Assembly: GCF_008000895.1 (NCBI RefSeq)
Contig: NZ_CP042823.1
Coordinates: 1,054,001-1,118,000 of the forward strand
DNA from: Methylobacterium sp. WL1
Lineage (GTDB): Bacteria > Pseudomonadota > Alphaproteobacteria > Rhizobiales > Beijerinckiaceae
Length of the DNA stretch: 64,000 bases
Reading direction: 5' to 3'
Below, piece by piece: positions 1 through 7,911 of the stretch; positions within the stretch are counted from its first letter, which is position 1, and the number at the start of each line of letters is the position of its first letter. The position numbers were made by a program, and so were the translations under genes. The notes beneath the pieces are model-generated. The model was not told the DNA's origin, did not search any database, and saw nothing but the letters and a program-made list of their open reading frames with translations.

Positions 1-911
1 ATCTCGGTCCCGGTCAGCTTCTCCTGGCTGGGATGGTAGATGTCGATGCCGGCCACATCGAGCGCCTTGGCGGCTTCCCAATGGTTGACGTCCGGCTGGA
101 TGCCGTAGGAATAGCCGCGCCAGTCGAGGTCGAAATTCTGGGTGACGAACTGGCCGGGACGGGCGTGACGACGGACCAGATCAGCCTGCCACGCGAGGAA
201 GTCGGTCACGAGCCCCCGCTGGAAAGCCTGGAAGGCGTTCGTCAAACTGGCGTTGATCGACGCGTTGACCGACGGGAAATCGTCCCAGCTGTTGATCCGG
301 TTGCTCCAGTAGTCGAGCCCCCAAGCCTTGTTGAGCTCGTCGAGGCTCGACCACTTTCTTTTCAGGGCCGCAACGAAGGCGGCCTGGACGTTGGGGCCGC
401 TGGTTCCGAACGACTTGGTCTCGTTGTCGACCTGGTAGCCGATGACCGCCGGATCGTCCTTCACGTGGGCGATCAGGGCCGCAATGACGCGCTCGGCGGC
501 TGCGCGATAATGGGGATTGGTGATGTCCATATTCTGCCGCGGACCGTAGGCGCCCGGCTGCAGCAGGATGTCGGGGTGCTGACGCGCCAACCACGTCGGC
601 ACGGCATAGGTCGGCGTGCCGATGATGACCTTGATGCCTTCACGGTTCATCGCCGCGAGGGTCCTGTCGATCGGGGTGAAATTGAAGACGTTTGGCTGAG
701 GCTCCAACGTGCCCCACGTGGATTCGGCGATCCGGACGACGGTGATGCCCGCCGCCTTCATCATCCTGGCGTCTTCGTCGACCCGATCGACCGGCGTATA
801 CTCATCGTAATAGGCCGCGCCGTACAGAATCGTTTGCGGGACTTGCGCCCCCGCCGAACTCGTCGCGATCAGCACAGCTGCGACGCTGCCGAAAAGCCTC
901 GACCGACTCAT
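1..911 (-). CDS. Glycoside hydrolase family 42 beta-galactosidase-like protein, partial (C-terminus outside window)
   Basis: About 303 N-terminal residues are visible; the gene runs off the left edge. It begins MSRSRLFGSVAAVLIATSSA, a Sec signal peptide ending near residue 22, so the product is predicted to be exported. The mature part has the GH42 TIM-barrel pattern: YGAAYYDEYTP at residues 30-40, an arginine-containing strand VVRIAESTWGTLEPQ at 58-72, and YQVDNET at 159-165, where E164 matches the acid/base glutamate of the family. The start is supported by a G-rich ribosome site (AAAGGGGGGCAAC) directly upstream. GH42 enzymes hydrolyse terminal beta-galactosides; the natural substrate cannot be told from this fragment. 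The second catalytic glutamate and the C-terminal domains are outside the window. The gene diverges from nothing obvious and has no carbohydrate transporter beside it here. Confidence 0.85.
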   Translation of the reverse strand, partial: MSRSRLFGSVAAVLIATSSAGAQVPQTILYGAAYYDEYTPVDRVDEDARMMKAAGITVVRIAESTWGTLEPQPNVFNFTPIDRTLAAMNREGIKVIIGTPTYAVPTWLARQHPDILLQPGAYGPRQNMDITNPHYRAAAERVIAALIAHVKDDPAVIGYQVDNETKSFGTSGPNVQAAFVAALKRKWSSLDELNKAWGLDYWSNRINSWDDFPSVNASINASLTNAFQAFQRGLVTDFLAWQADLVRRHARPGQFVTQNFDLDWRGYSYGIQPDVNHWEAAKALDVAGIDIYHPSQEKLTGTE

Positions 912-1113
912 GTTGCCCCCCTTTATTTTGTCTGAGTATATCGGGGTTGGGCGCGCGTTCAAGCGCTGACGGGGGTTCCGGACCGCCGGGCAATCGACCT
1001 CACGGCCCCGGCTCGCATGCCTGCCGGTGTCCGGCCACGTGGGGCCTCGTGGGCGTACCGTGATGTGGTCCGGGATCGGATCCGCGGTGACGCAGGATGC
1101 CGAGCGCGCGCCG

Positions 1114-1869
1114 TCAGCGCGCCATCGCCCCGACCAGCGGCCCCAGCGGCCGGCTGATGTCGGAGCGGCCGAGATTCGGCGCGTAGAGGCTGGACACCGT
1201 TCCGTCGAGGAACAGGGCGTTGCGGCAGCCGAGGTCGTCCCGGAACAAGCGGGCGAAGGCCCCGAACGTCACCGGGCGCTCGGAGATGGCGAACACCGCC
1301 ACGCGGCCGTCCTCCTGTACCCCGACGCCGTTGCGGATCTTCTGGCTAGGCCCGTCCGCCGAGATTTTCGGGTGGATCTGGCCGTCGATCACCAGCATCG
1401 GGCCGGATTGGGTCGCGAAGTCGGGCCGGATCTTCGCCCGGAGATAATGTCCGGTGTCGAGCACGCCGGCCTTGTCGCCCTTCAGCCAGAACACGCCGTT
1501 GGGCTTGAGGTGGAAGTTGCCCGGCCCGTCCGCGGTCGAGACGTGCTTCATCTCGCGCCCGTCCTCGACGTAGAGGCCCACCGGCGCCTGCTCCTTGTCG
1601 TACATGCCGGCATTCATCGCGAAGCCGAGGCGGCCGCCCTGCTTCTCGGCGAGGGTCCCCAGGGCACCGTAGGGCCGGCCGTCCTCCTGAAGCCAGAACA
1701 GCCGCACCCGCTGGCGCCGCAGGTCGACGGTGCAGACCGTGAAGCTCTCGCCCTGCGCCTGGACGGCGCGGCAGAGGTCCGGGGCGGCCGGCGCCGCCGC
1801 GGCTCCGCGGCCGAGGGCGACCAGCGCCAGGAGCGCGATCAAGAAGGCGTGAACCGGGCGCGTCGTCAT
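1114..1869 (-). CDS. Phosphodiester glycosidase family protein (DUF2233/NAGPA-like), secreted
   Basis: 251 residues from the chosen start MTTRPVHAFLIALLALVAL, which is a signal peptide ending in an AAA-AP region. An upstream ATG at 1890 would add seven residues but has no ribosome site, whereas GGAA lies just before 1869. The core has the NAGPA fold landmarks: FAMNAGMYD, PVGLYVEDG, NGVFWL, SGPMLVIDGQIHP and, near the end, NALFLDGTVSSLYAP. Family members hydrolyse phosphodiester-linked sugars, typified by the enzyme that uncovers mannose-6-phosphate; in bacteria the substrate is mostly unknown and probably lies in the periplasm or envelope. It appears monocistronic, and its terminus faces the GH42 gene across about 200 bases. 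Confidence 0.82.
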   Translation of the reverse strand: MTTRPVHAFLIALLALVALGRGAAAAPAAPDLCRAVQAQGESFTVCTVDLRRQRVRLFWLQEDGRPYGALGTLAEKQGGRLGFAMNAGMYDKEQAPVGLYVEDGREMKHVSTADGPGNFHLKPNGVFWLKGDKAGVLDTGHYLRAKIRPDFATQSGPMLVIDGQIHPKISADGPSQKIRNGVGVQEDGRVAVFAISERPVTFGAFARLFRDDLGCRNALFLDGTVSSLYAPNLGRSDISRPLGPLVGAMAR

Positions 1870-2088
1870 CGAGGGTTCCGTGATGCCCACAGGCGGAGAC
1901 GCGGGCCGACGCAGGGGCTCTCACCTGGGAAAACGGCGATTTTGGTGTCCGGAACCGCACCGTCCACGGTCAGGATGGCGCCGGGCTTGCGCCTTGCGGG
2001 AGCGGCGGCGCGCCGCGGGGGGCGGCTGAACTGTTTTCAGTACTCGGCGTTTCTTAGCCACGAGGGCGGTCTAGATCCACGGAGATAC

Positions 2089-2613
2089 ATGATGAAGGGT
2101 GCAGTGCTTGGCTCGGCCATGCTGGCGGCGGGTGCCCTGGTCGTGATGCCGGCCAGCGCCGACGCGCGTGGCTTCGGCGGAGGCGGCTTCCACGGCGGCG
2201 GGTTCCACGGTGGTGGATTCGGCGGCGGGTTTCGAGGCGGCGGATTCGGCGGGTTCCGCGGCGGTGGCTTCGGCGGGTTCCGGGGCGGCTACGGCGGGTT
2301 CCGCGGCGCCGGCTTCCGCGGTGGCTACGGCCGGGGCTTCTACGGCCGCGGCTACGGCTATCGCGGCGGCTACGGCTACGGGCTCGGCGGCCTGGGTCTC
2401 GGCGTCGGCCTGGGTCTGGCGGCCGGCGGCCTCTATGGTGGCTACGGCGGTTACGGCGGCGGCTACGGCTATCCGGGCTACGGCTATGGCGGCGGCTACG
2501 CCCCGGTCGGCTTCGCCGGCGACTACGGCTACGGCGGCGGCTGCTACACGGTCCCGCGGGTGCGCTGGACCCCCTACGGCTACCGCCGGGTTCTGGTGGA
2601 GCGCTGCTACTGA
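2089..2613 (+). CDS. Secreted glycine-rich low-complexity protein
   Basis: 174 residues starting MMKGAVLGSAMLAAGALVVM with a GGAGAT ribosome site seven bases upstream. After a signal peptide ending at ASADA the protein is almost wholly built of GGGF, GGYG and RGG units (roughly residues 27-150), then closes with a more ordered, cysteine-containing tail (GGGCYTVPRVRWTPYGYRR, ending VERCY). The two C-terminal cysteines could form a disulfide after export. Such Gly/Tyr-rich exported proteins are common in Methylobacterium and have no agreed function; a structural or surface role is a guess. A perfect hairpin terminator follows 25 bases after the stop, so the gene is a single transcription unit. 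The reading frame upstream of 2089 is open but lacks coding character. Confidence 0.8.
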   Translation: MMKGAVLGSAMLAAGALVVMPASADARGFGGGGFHGGGFHGGGFGGGFRGGGFGGFRGGGFGGFRGGYGGFRGAGFRGGYGRGFYGRGYGYRGGYGYGLGGLGLGVGLGLAAGGLYGGYGGYGGGYGYPGYGYGGGYAPVGFAGDYGYGGGCYTVPRVRWTPYGYRRVLVERCY

Positions 2614-2637
2614 GCGACGCCTGAACCGGAACGTCTC

Positions 2638-2667
2638 GGAAAAGGCCGCCTCAGGGCGGCCTTTTCC
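2638..2667 (+). terminator. Hairpin terminator of the glycine-rich protein gene
   Basis: A perfect 13-base stem GGAAAAGGCCGCC / GGCGGCCTTTTCC with a 4-base loop TCAG. The A-tract in the left arm and the TTTT in the right arm make it able to act on both strands, but no gene ends here from the other side. Confidence 0.85.
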
Positions 2668-2742
2668 TTGCGTAGCACCTCCCCACGGTTGCACAGCTCG
2701 GCTATTGGCGCCGATATTGGTATCCGCTGACGGGAGAGTGTG

Positions 2743-4047
2743 ATGCGGACGGAAGCAGGGCCGGGACATCCGGGCGTGGAGGCGGTGGAAATCCGCGATG
2801 CCAGCCTGATGGCCTTCTACCGCTCCATGACGTCGACGGAGCGGCACACCTTCTGGGCCTGCGCTGCCGGGTGGTGCCTCGACGGCATGGACTTCATGAT
2901 CTACCCGCTGGTGATCGGGACGATCATGGCCCTCTGGCATGTCGATTCCGGCACGGCCGGCCTCGCCGCCACGGTGACGCTGCTGGCCTCGGCCCTGGGC
3001 GGCTGGCTCGCGGGCTTCGTCGCCGACCGGATCGGCCGGGTGCTCACCCTCCAGATCACCATCCTGTGGTTCTCGGTGTTCTCGCTGCTCTGCGCCTTCG
3101 TGCAGAACTTCGAGCAGCTGCTCATCGCCCGGGCGATCCTGGGGCTCGGCTTCGGTGGCGAGTGGGCGGCCGGCGCCGTGCTGATCGGCGAGACCATCCG
3201 GGCCGAATATCGCGGCCGCGCGGTCGGCTCGGTCCAGTCCGGCTGGGCGATCGGCTGGGGCATGGCGGTGCTCGCACAGGCCGTGACCTTCTCGCTGCTG
3301 CCCCCCGAGATCGCCTGGCGCTGGATGTTCGCGATCGGTGCGCTCCCGGCCCTGCTGATCTTCTACCTGCGCCGCTACGTCCAGGAGCCGCAGGTCGCCG
3401 CCGAGACTCGTGCCCGGGCCATCGCGACCGGCGACCGGCCGAAGATCTGGGAGATCTTCTCCGGGCCGATCCTCAAGACCACCCTGCTCGCCTCGCTGGC
3501 GGCGGCCGGATGCCAGGGCGGCTACTACGCGATCACCACCTGGGTGCCGCGCTTCCTGACCACGGAGCGCGGCCTGTCGGTGGTGTCCTCCACGGGCTAC
3601 CTCGCGGCCCTGATCGTCGGCTCGTTCGCCGGCTATCTCGTGGGCGCGTGGCTGGCCGACCGGCTCGGGCGCCGGCCGCTGTTCCTGATCTTTTCGCTCG
3701 GCGCCATCGCGGTGATCGTCGCCTACACGCAGATCCCGCTCTCCAACGGCGTGCTCTGGGTGCTGGGCTTCCCGCTCGGCTTCTTCGCCTCCGGCTACTT
3801 CTCCGGAATGGGCGCGTTCCTGACCGAACTCTACCCGACCCGTTTGCGCGGCTCGGGGCAGGGGTTCTGCTACAATTTCGGCCGGGGCATCGGCGCCCTG
3901 TTCCCAGCGCTCGTCGGCTACCTCGCCGAGCGCGCCGGCCTCGCCTCGGCCATCGCGATCTTCGCGGCCATCGCCTACGGGATCTTCTTCCTGGCGGCCT
4001 TCGCGCTGCCCGAGACCCGCGGCCGGGTCCTGCACGCGGATACCTGA
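2743..4047 (+). CDS. MFS transporter, aromatic-acid/sugar-acid symporter type
   Basis: 434 residues from ATG 2743 (a GTG one codon earlier is also possible; GGGAGAG lies a few bases upstream of both). The sequence shows twelve hydrophobic segments. The MFS signature loop GFVADRIGR follows helix 2, the parallel motif WLADRLGRRP follows helix 8, and LGFGGEWAAGAVLIGE in helix 4 is typical of the acidic-substrate symporter groups (AAHS/sialic-acid types). It is an inner-membrane proton symporter for an organic anion. The amidohydrolase gene begins two bases after its stop, so the two are almost certainly cotranscribed and translationally coupled; the transporter probably imports the substrate or precursor of that hydrolase, plausibly an aromatic-derived lactone or acid. 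Confidence 0.85.
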   Translation: MRTEAGPGHPGVEAVEIRDASLMAFYRSMTSTERHTFWACAAGWCLDGMDFMIYPLVIGTIMALWHVDSGTAGLAATVTLLASALGGWLAGFVADRIGRVLTLQITILWFSVFSLLCAFVQNFEQLLIARAILGLGFGGEWAAGAVLIGETIRAEYRGRAVGSVQSGWAIGWGMAVLAQAVTFSLLPPEIAWRWMFAIGALPALLIFYLRRYVQEPQVAAETRARAIATGDRPKIWEIFSGPILKTTLLASLAAAGCQGGYYAITTWVPRFLTTERGLSVVSSTGYLAALIVGSFAGYLVGAWLADRLGRRPLFLIFSLGAIAVIVAYTQIPLSNGVLWVLGFPLGFFASGYFSGMGAFLTELYPTRLRGSGQGFCYNFGRGIGALFPALVGYLAERAGLASAIAIFAAIAYGIFFLAAFALPETRGRVLHADT

Positions 4048-4049
4048 TC

Positions 4050-4919
4050 ATGGCGGAGATCAGAGACTGCCCGGCCCCCGATCCGCACCCCGGCGGCCCG
4101 ACGCGCTACCGGGTGCCGGAGGGCGCGGTCGACACCCATGCCCACGTGATCGGCCTGCCACCGGCCTATCCGCTCGTGGCCGACCGCAGCTACACGCCCC
4201 CGGCCGCCCCCGCGGACCGGTACCTCGCGATGCTCGACGCCACCGGCATGGCCAACGGCGTGCTGGTCCAGGTCAGCGTCCACGGCACCGACAACCGCCT
4301 GATGGTGGAGACGCTCCGGGCCAACCGGCAGCGCCTGCGCGGCATCGCGGTGATCCCGCTGGGCCTCCCCGATGCGGACCTCGCCGCCCTGAAGGAGGCC
4401 GGGGTGGTGGGCCTGCGCCTCAACGTGCTGTTCGGCGGCGGCATCGGCCTCGATGCGGTGGAGGCCTACGGGGCGCTGGCCCGCGAGATGGGCTGGCACC
4501 TCCAGTTCCTGCTCGACGCCCGCGACCTGCCGCCGATTGCGAGCCGCCTGTCGCGGCTGCCGGTGCCCCTGGTGTTCGACCATATGGGCCACATGCCGGC
4601 CTCGGCCGGGGTGGAGCATCCAGGCTTCCAGACCCTGCTCGGCCTCGTGCGCGACGGCCATTGGGTGAAGCTGTCGGGCGCCTTCCGGGACTCGGTGGCC
4701 GGGCCGCCCTATGCCGACACAATTCCCTTCGCCCGCGCCCTCAACGAGGCCGCCCCCGAGCGCTGCGTCTGGGGCTCGGACTGGCCGCACGTCGCCGCCT
4801 GGGACGGCCCGCCGCGCCTGTCCGACCTCCTCGACCTGATGGCCGAGTGGGTGCCGGACGCGGACAGGCGCCGCCGGCTCTTCGTCGACAACCCGCGCCG
4901 GCTCTACGGCTTCGGGTAG
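4050..4919 (+). CDS. Amidohydrolase family protein (2-pyrone-4,6-dicarboxylate lactonase-like)
   Basis: 289 residues. The start ATG is two bases after the transporter stop. It is a metal-dependent TIM-barrel of the amidohydrolase_2 family: DTHAHV near residue 28 gives the first metal-binding histidines, LQFLLDARD and LVFDHMGH supply the middle strands, and WGSDWPH near residue 249 gives the catalytic aspartate. This arrangement and the length match the LigI/PDC-hydrolase branch, which opens lactones in aromatic degradation. The exact substrate is not fixed by the sequence. The pairing with an organic-anion MFS transporter supports an uptake-and-hydrolysis module. Cytoplasmic, with no signal peptide. 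Confidence 0.82.
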   Translation: MAEIRDCPAPDPHPGGPTRYRVPEGAVDTHAHVIGLPPAYPLVADRSYTPPAAPADRYLAMLDATGMANGVLVQVSVHGTDNRLMVETLRANRQRLRGIAVIPLGLPDADLAALKEAGVVGLRLNVLFGGGIGLDAVEAYGALAREMGWHLQFLLDARDLPPIASRLSRLPVPLVFDHMGHMPASAGVEHPGFQTLLGLVRDGHWVKLSGAFRDSVAGPPYADTIPFARALNEAAPERCVWGSDWPHVAAWDGPPRLSDLLDLMAEWVPDADRRRRLFVDNPRRLYGFG

Positions 4920-4925
4920 GCGATC

Positions 4926-5123
4926 TCAGACCCGTAGGTCGAGGCGCTGGCCCTGGCCGGGAGGCGCCGGCGGCCCGGATGCGGCGCCGCCCTGGGCGGT
5001 CTCCGCCACCAAGCCGGCCACCGCCTTCTCGGCGGCGATCTGCTGGCGCGCCACCGCGGTGCCGATCGCCTGGTTCTGGGACGTCGCCAGCATCTGGCTG
5101 GCCGTGGCGGCGAGGGTGCTCAT
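4926..5123 (-). CDS. Small YjfB-family putative motility protein
   Basis: 65 residues, MSTLAATASQMLATSQNQAI at the start and GQGQRLDLRV at the end. The pattern of an alanine/glutamine-rich amphipathic helix followed by a proline-rich linker and a terminal LG/GQ-x-hydrophobic-D-hydrophobic motif resembles the short YjfB proteins (putative motility family) found in flagellated bacteria. It is convergent with the amidohydrolase, ending seven bases from it. No flagellar gene is nearby, so the functional tag rests on sequence resemblance only; an unrelated small protein is possible. Confidence 0.55.
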   Translation of the reverse strand: MSTLAATASQMLATSQNQAIGTAVARQQIAAEKAVAGLVAETAQGGAASGPPAPPGQGQRLDLRV

Positions 5124-5197
5124 GCGACCGTTCTAACGCGAGCCCTTGAATCCGGCGTTAGCCGGATCCGCCGCCTTTGAGTGAAAACCCGGGACCC

Positions 5198-6550
5198 TCA
5201 GTCGTCCTGAAAGCCGCGCTGGCGCGCCCGGTAGCCGCCGATCAGCGTCACGCAGAGGAAGGAGATCCCGGCAAGGACCGTCCCGAACACGGCGATCGGC
5301 CACCAATGCCCCTGGAAGCGCTCGGCCAGCACCGTGCCGACGATCGGTGTCAGGCCACCGGCCAGCGCCCCGCAGAACTGGTAGGCGATCGAGATCGCCG
5401 TATAGCGCACCCGGGCCGGGAAGGCGCCCGCGAGGTAGCCGGCGATCACCGCGTAGAAGGTCGCGGTGCCGACGACGTTCAGGGCGAGCCCGAGGATGAT
5501 CAAGCTCACCGACCGGGTCTCGACCAGCCAGAACAGCGGGTAGGGGGCCAGCATCGCCCAGACCAGCGCGCCCTGCAGGAACAGCCGCTCGTTGCGGATG
5601 AGCTCCGCGATACGGGCGCCCACCGGGGTCATCACCAGCTGCACCACGGCCGCGATCAGCAGCGCGTCCAGGATCGTCGCGCGGGCGATCCCGAGATACT
5701 GCGTCGTGAACGCGATCATGAAGGTGTTGAACAGGTAGACCGAGGCGATCGCGAAGGTGTTGGCGCCGGCCGCCAGCAGCACCGGCTTGAGGAAGGACGA
5801 CAGCACCTCGCGCACGGGGGCCTGCGGCGGCCCACCCGCGGCCCGGGTCTTCTCGAAGGCGGGCGATTCGGCGACGCCGAGCCGGATCGCGAGGCCGACG
5901 CCCAGCAGCAGAACGCTCACCAGGAACGGCAGGCGCCAGCCCCAGGCCAGGAAGGTCTCCTTGTCCAGCAGGCTGGCGAGCCGGAAAGCCAGGAGCGACA
6001 GGATCTGCCCGGCGGGGCTGCCGAGCTGCGCGAACGAGGCGAAGAAGGTGTTGCGCCCGGCCGGCGCGTGCTCGGCGGCCATAAGCACGGCCCCGCCCCA
6101 CTCGCCGCCGACCGCGATACCCTGCACCAGCCGCAGCACGACCAACAGCACCGGCGCCCACAGGCCGACCGACGCGTAGGTCGGCAGCAGCCCGATCCCG
6201 GACGTGGCGATGCCCATCATCACCAGGGTCGCCACCAGGGCGCGCTTGCGCCCGAAGCGGTCGCCGAGATGCCCGAAGATTACCCCGCCGAGGGGCCGGG
6301 CCAGGAAGCCGACCGCGAACGTGCCGAAGGCCGCAAGCGTCGCGATGTAGGGCGATTCCGCCGTGAAGAAGAGCGGCCCGAACACCAGGGCCGCCGCGGT
6401 GCCGTAGATGAAGAAATCGTACCACTCGATGGTGGTGCCCACGAAGGCCGCCACCGCCGCCCGCGTCGACTGGCTCTTCCCGGGTGCCGATCCCGGGGCT
6501 TCCAGCGTGACGGCCATCGATCCTCGCGCGCTCGCGGTGGCATTCTGCAT
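5198..6550 (-). CDS. MFS transporter, metabolite:H+ symporter (MHS) family
   Basis: 450 residues with twelve predicted membrane helices. The MHS hallmarks are present: TTIEWYDFFIYGTAAALVF in helix 1, RPLGGVIFGHLGDRFGRKRA in the loop between helices 2 and 3, and RLVQGIAVGGEWGGAVLMAAEH in helix 4. MHS carriers (KgtP, ProP, ShiA) import dicarboxylates, betaines or aromatic acids; the substrate is not determinable here. AGGTGA precedes the ATG. Its start directly abuts the stop of the alpha/beta hydrolase gene, and that gene in turn follows the XRE-cupin regulator by six bases, so the three form one minus-strand operon in the order regulator, hydrolase, transporter. Confidence 0.87.
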   Translation of the reverse strand: MQNATASARGSMAVTLEAPGSAPGKSQSTRAAVAAFVGTTIEWYDFFIYGTAAALVFGPLFFTAESPYIATLAAFGTFAVGFLARPLGGVIFGHLGDRFGRKRALVATLVMMGIATSGIGLLPTYASVGLWAPVLLVVLRLVQGIAVGGEWGGAVLMAAEHAPAGRNTFFASFAQLGSPAGQILSLLAFRLASLLDKETFLAWGWRLPFLVSVLLLGVGLAIRLGVAESPAFEKTRAAGGPPQAPVREVLSSFLKPVLLAAGANTFAIASVYLFNTFMIAFTTQYLGIARATILDALLIAAVVQLVMTPVGARIAELIRNERLFLQGALVWAMLAPYPLFWLVETRSVSLIILGLALNVVGTATFYAVIAGYLAGAFPARVRYTAISIAYQFCGALAGGLTPIVGTVLAERFQGHWWPIAVFGTVLAGISFLCVTLIGGYRARQRGFQDD

Positions 6551-7192
6551 TCACCTGCCAGTACCGAATCCGCCGCCCGCCAGGAACCGCAAAGTCTGCG
6601 CGATGACGGTGGGATGATGCATCATCAGCGCGTGGCTCACCGGCAGGACCAGATGACCCTGCAGACCGGCGATCCGGGTCGCGGCCACGCTGACCCGGCC
6701 GTCATTGGGCCGGGGCAGCATCAGCCAGCCGATCGGATCGACGGTGCGGGTGCCGGCGATAACGCCGACCGGGTAATCCGGATCGGGCCAGACCGGGACG
6801 CTGCGGGTCCCGAGCGTGAGACCCGCCGGCCCGAAGACCCGGCGGTAGAGCCCGAGATGACCCAGCCGGTCCGCGATCTCGCTGCCGCGATTGGGCGGCC
6901 CGAGCATGACCAGCCGGCCGAGCCGCTCCGGCCGCGCCTGGGCGATCAGGGCCCGGGCGAGGAGCCCGCCCATCGAATGCCCGACGAAGTGCAGATCCCC
7001 CGGGGTCCCGCGCGCGATCTCGGCGATGCGGGGGCCGAGTGAGGCCGTGAGGTCCGGCAGGGCGTGGCGGGTCGAGGGATAGTCGAGCGCCATCGCTCGG
7101 TAGCCCGAGGCGGTCAGCGCCGCCCGCATCCCCGCGAGCGAGGCGGACGTCCGCCCGAGACCGTGGAGGAAGATGACGCTGTCGCCCGGCAT
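6551..7192 (-). CDS. Alpha/beta hydrolase, lipase/esterase type
   Basis: 213 residues. VIFLHGLGRT near residue 6 is the oxyanion-hole segment, and FVGHSMGGLLAR near residue 68 carries the nucleophilic serine in a GHSMG elbow. The C-terminal VSHALMMHH offers the catalytic histidine, and WPDPDYPVGV the likely acid. Shorter than typical lipases, it has little lid structure, fitting a small-ester hydrolase in the cytoplasm. It is the middle gene of a tight operon between a putrescine/amino-acid style XRE-cupin regulator and an MHS transporter, so it may act on the transported compound. Substrate unknown. Confidence 0.8.
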   Translation of the reverse strand: MPGDSVIFLHGLGRTSASLAGMRAALTASGYRAMALDYPSTRHALPDLTASLGPRIAEIARGTPGDLHFVGHSMGGLLARALIAQARPERLGRLVMLGPPNRGSEIADRLGHLGLYRRVFGPAGLTLGTRSVPVWPDPDYPVGVIAGTRTVDPIGWLMLPRPNDGRVSVAATRIAGLQGHLVLPVSHALMMHHPTVIAQTLRFLAGGGFGTGR

Positions 7193-7198
7193 CCGGCT

Positions 7199-7759
7199 CT
7201 AAAAACTCGGCGGCGTGCAGGCGCTGACCAGCTCGCACGGGTTGGGGCCGACGCAGCGGAACCGGTGCGGGCGGCGGCTGTCGAAGCTGTAGGCATCGCC
7301 GGGGCCGAGGATGCGCCGCTCCTCGCCGACCGTGACCTCGAGGCGGCCGGACAGCACGATGCCGCCCTCCTCGCCCTCGTGGGAGAGCGGCACCCGGCCG
7401 GTATCGGCCCCGGGCTCGTAGCGCTCCTTCAGGAGTTGGAGCTTGCGCCCGAACAGGCTGTCGCCGACCTGCAGGAACGAGATCGCCCCCTTGGTCGCCT
7501 TGCGGCCGATCTCGGTCAGTTCGTCTGCCGCGAAGAACGCCTTGCGCTCCGGCTCCGGTTCGAGCGCAAAGAACTCGGCCATGCCGATCGGCACCCCGTC
7601 GAGGATGCGCTTGAGGGCGCCCACCGAGGGGTTCACCCGGTTCGCCTCGATCAGCGAAATCGCCGAGTTCGTCACCCCGGCGCGCTTGGCCAGCGCCCGC
7701 TGCGACAGGCCGTGGCGGGCCCGCACGAAGCGCAGGCGCGCGCCGACATCGATGCTCAT
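7199..7759 (-). CDS. XRE-family transcriptional regulator with C-terminal cupin domain
   Basis: 186 residues. The N-terminal 60 residues form a helix-turn-helix (LRFVRARHGLSQRALAKRAG, then VTNSAISLIEANRVNPS). Residues about 100-180 form a cupin barrel with a conserved SHEGEEGGIVLSGRLEV strand and LGPGDAYSFDSRRPHRF. This architecture is that of PuuR-type ligand-sensing repressors. It is transcribed away from the omega-aminotransferase gene, with about 150 bases between the two starts, and sits first in an operon with a hydrolase and an MHS transporter. The likely role is ligand-responsive control of the aminotransferase and/or its own operon; the ligand may be an amine or amino acid. Confidence 0.85.
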   Translation of the reverse strand: MSIDVGARLRFVRARHGLSQRALAKRAGVTNSAISLIEANRVNPSVGALKRILDGVPIGMAEFFALEPEPERKAFFAADELTEIGRKATKGAISFLQVGDSLFGRKLQLLKERYEPGADTGRVPLSHEGEEGGIVLSGRLEVTVGEERRILGPGDAYSFDSRRPHRFRCVGPNPCELVSACTPPSF

Positions 7760-7911
7760 CCGTCCCGGCCCCGTTTCAGGTGTTGAGGATCCCGCAACGG
7801 TGCCGTCCGCGGCCCCGATTCTGCAAGGGCTTGGCGGCGATCAGAAAAGGACTTGTTGCCCGATCCGCCAGGGTGTCCCCTGGACTGGACGTCGCCCCGG
7901 AGAGCCGACCC

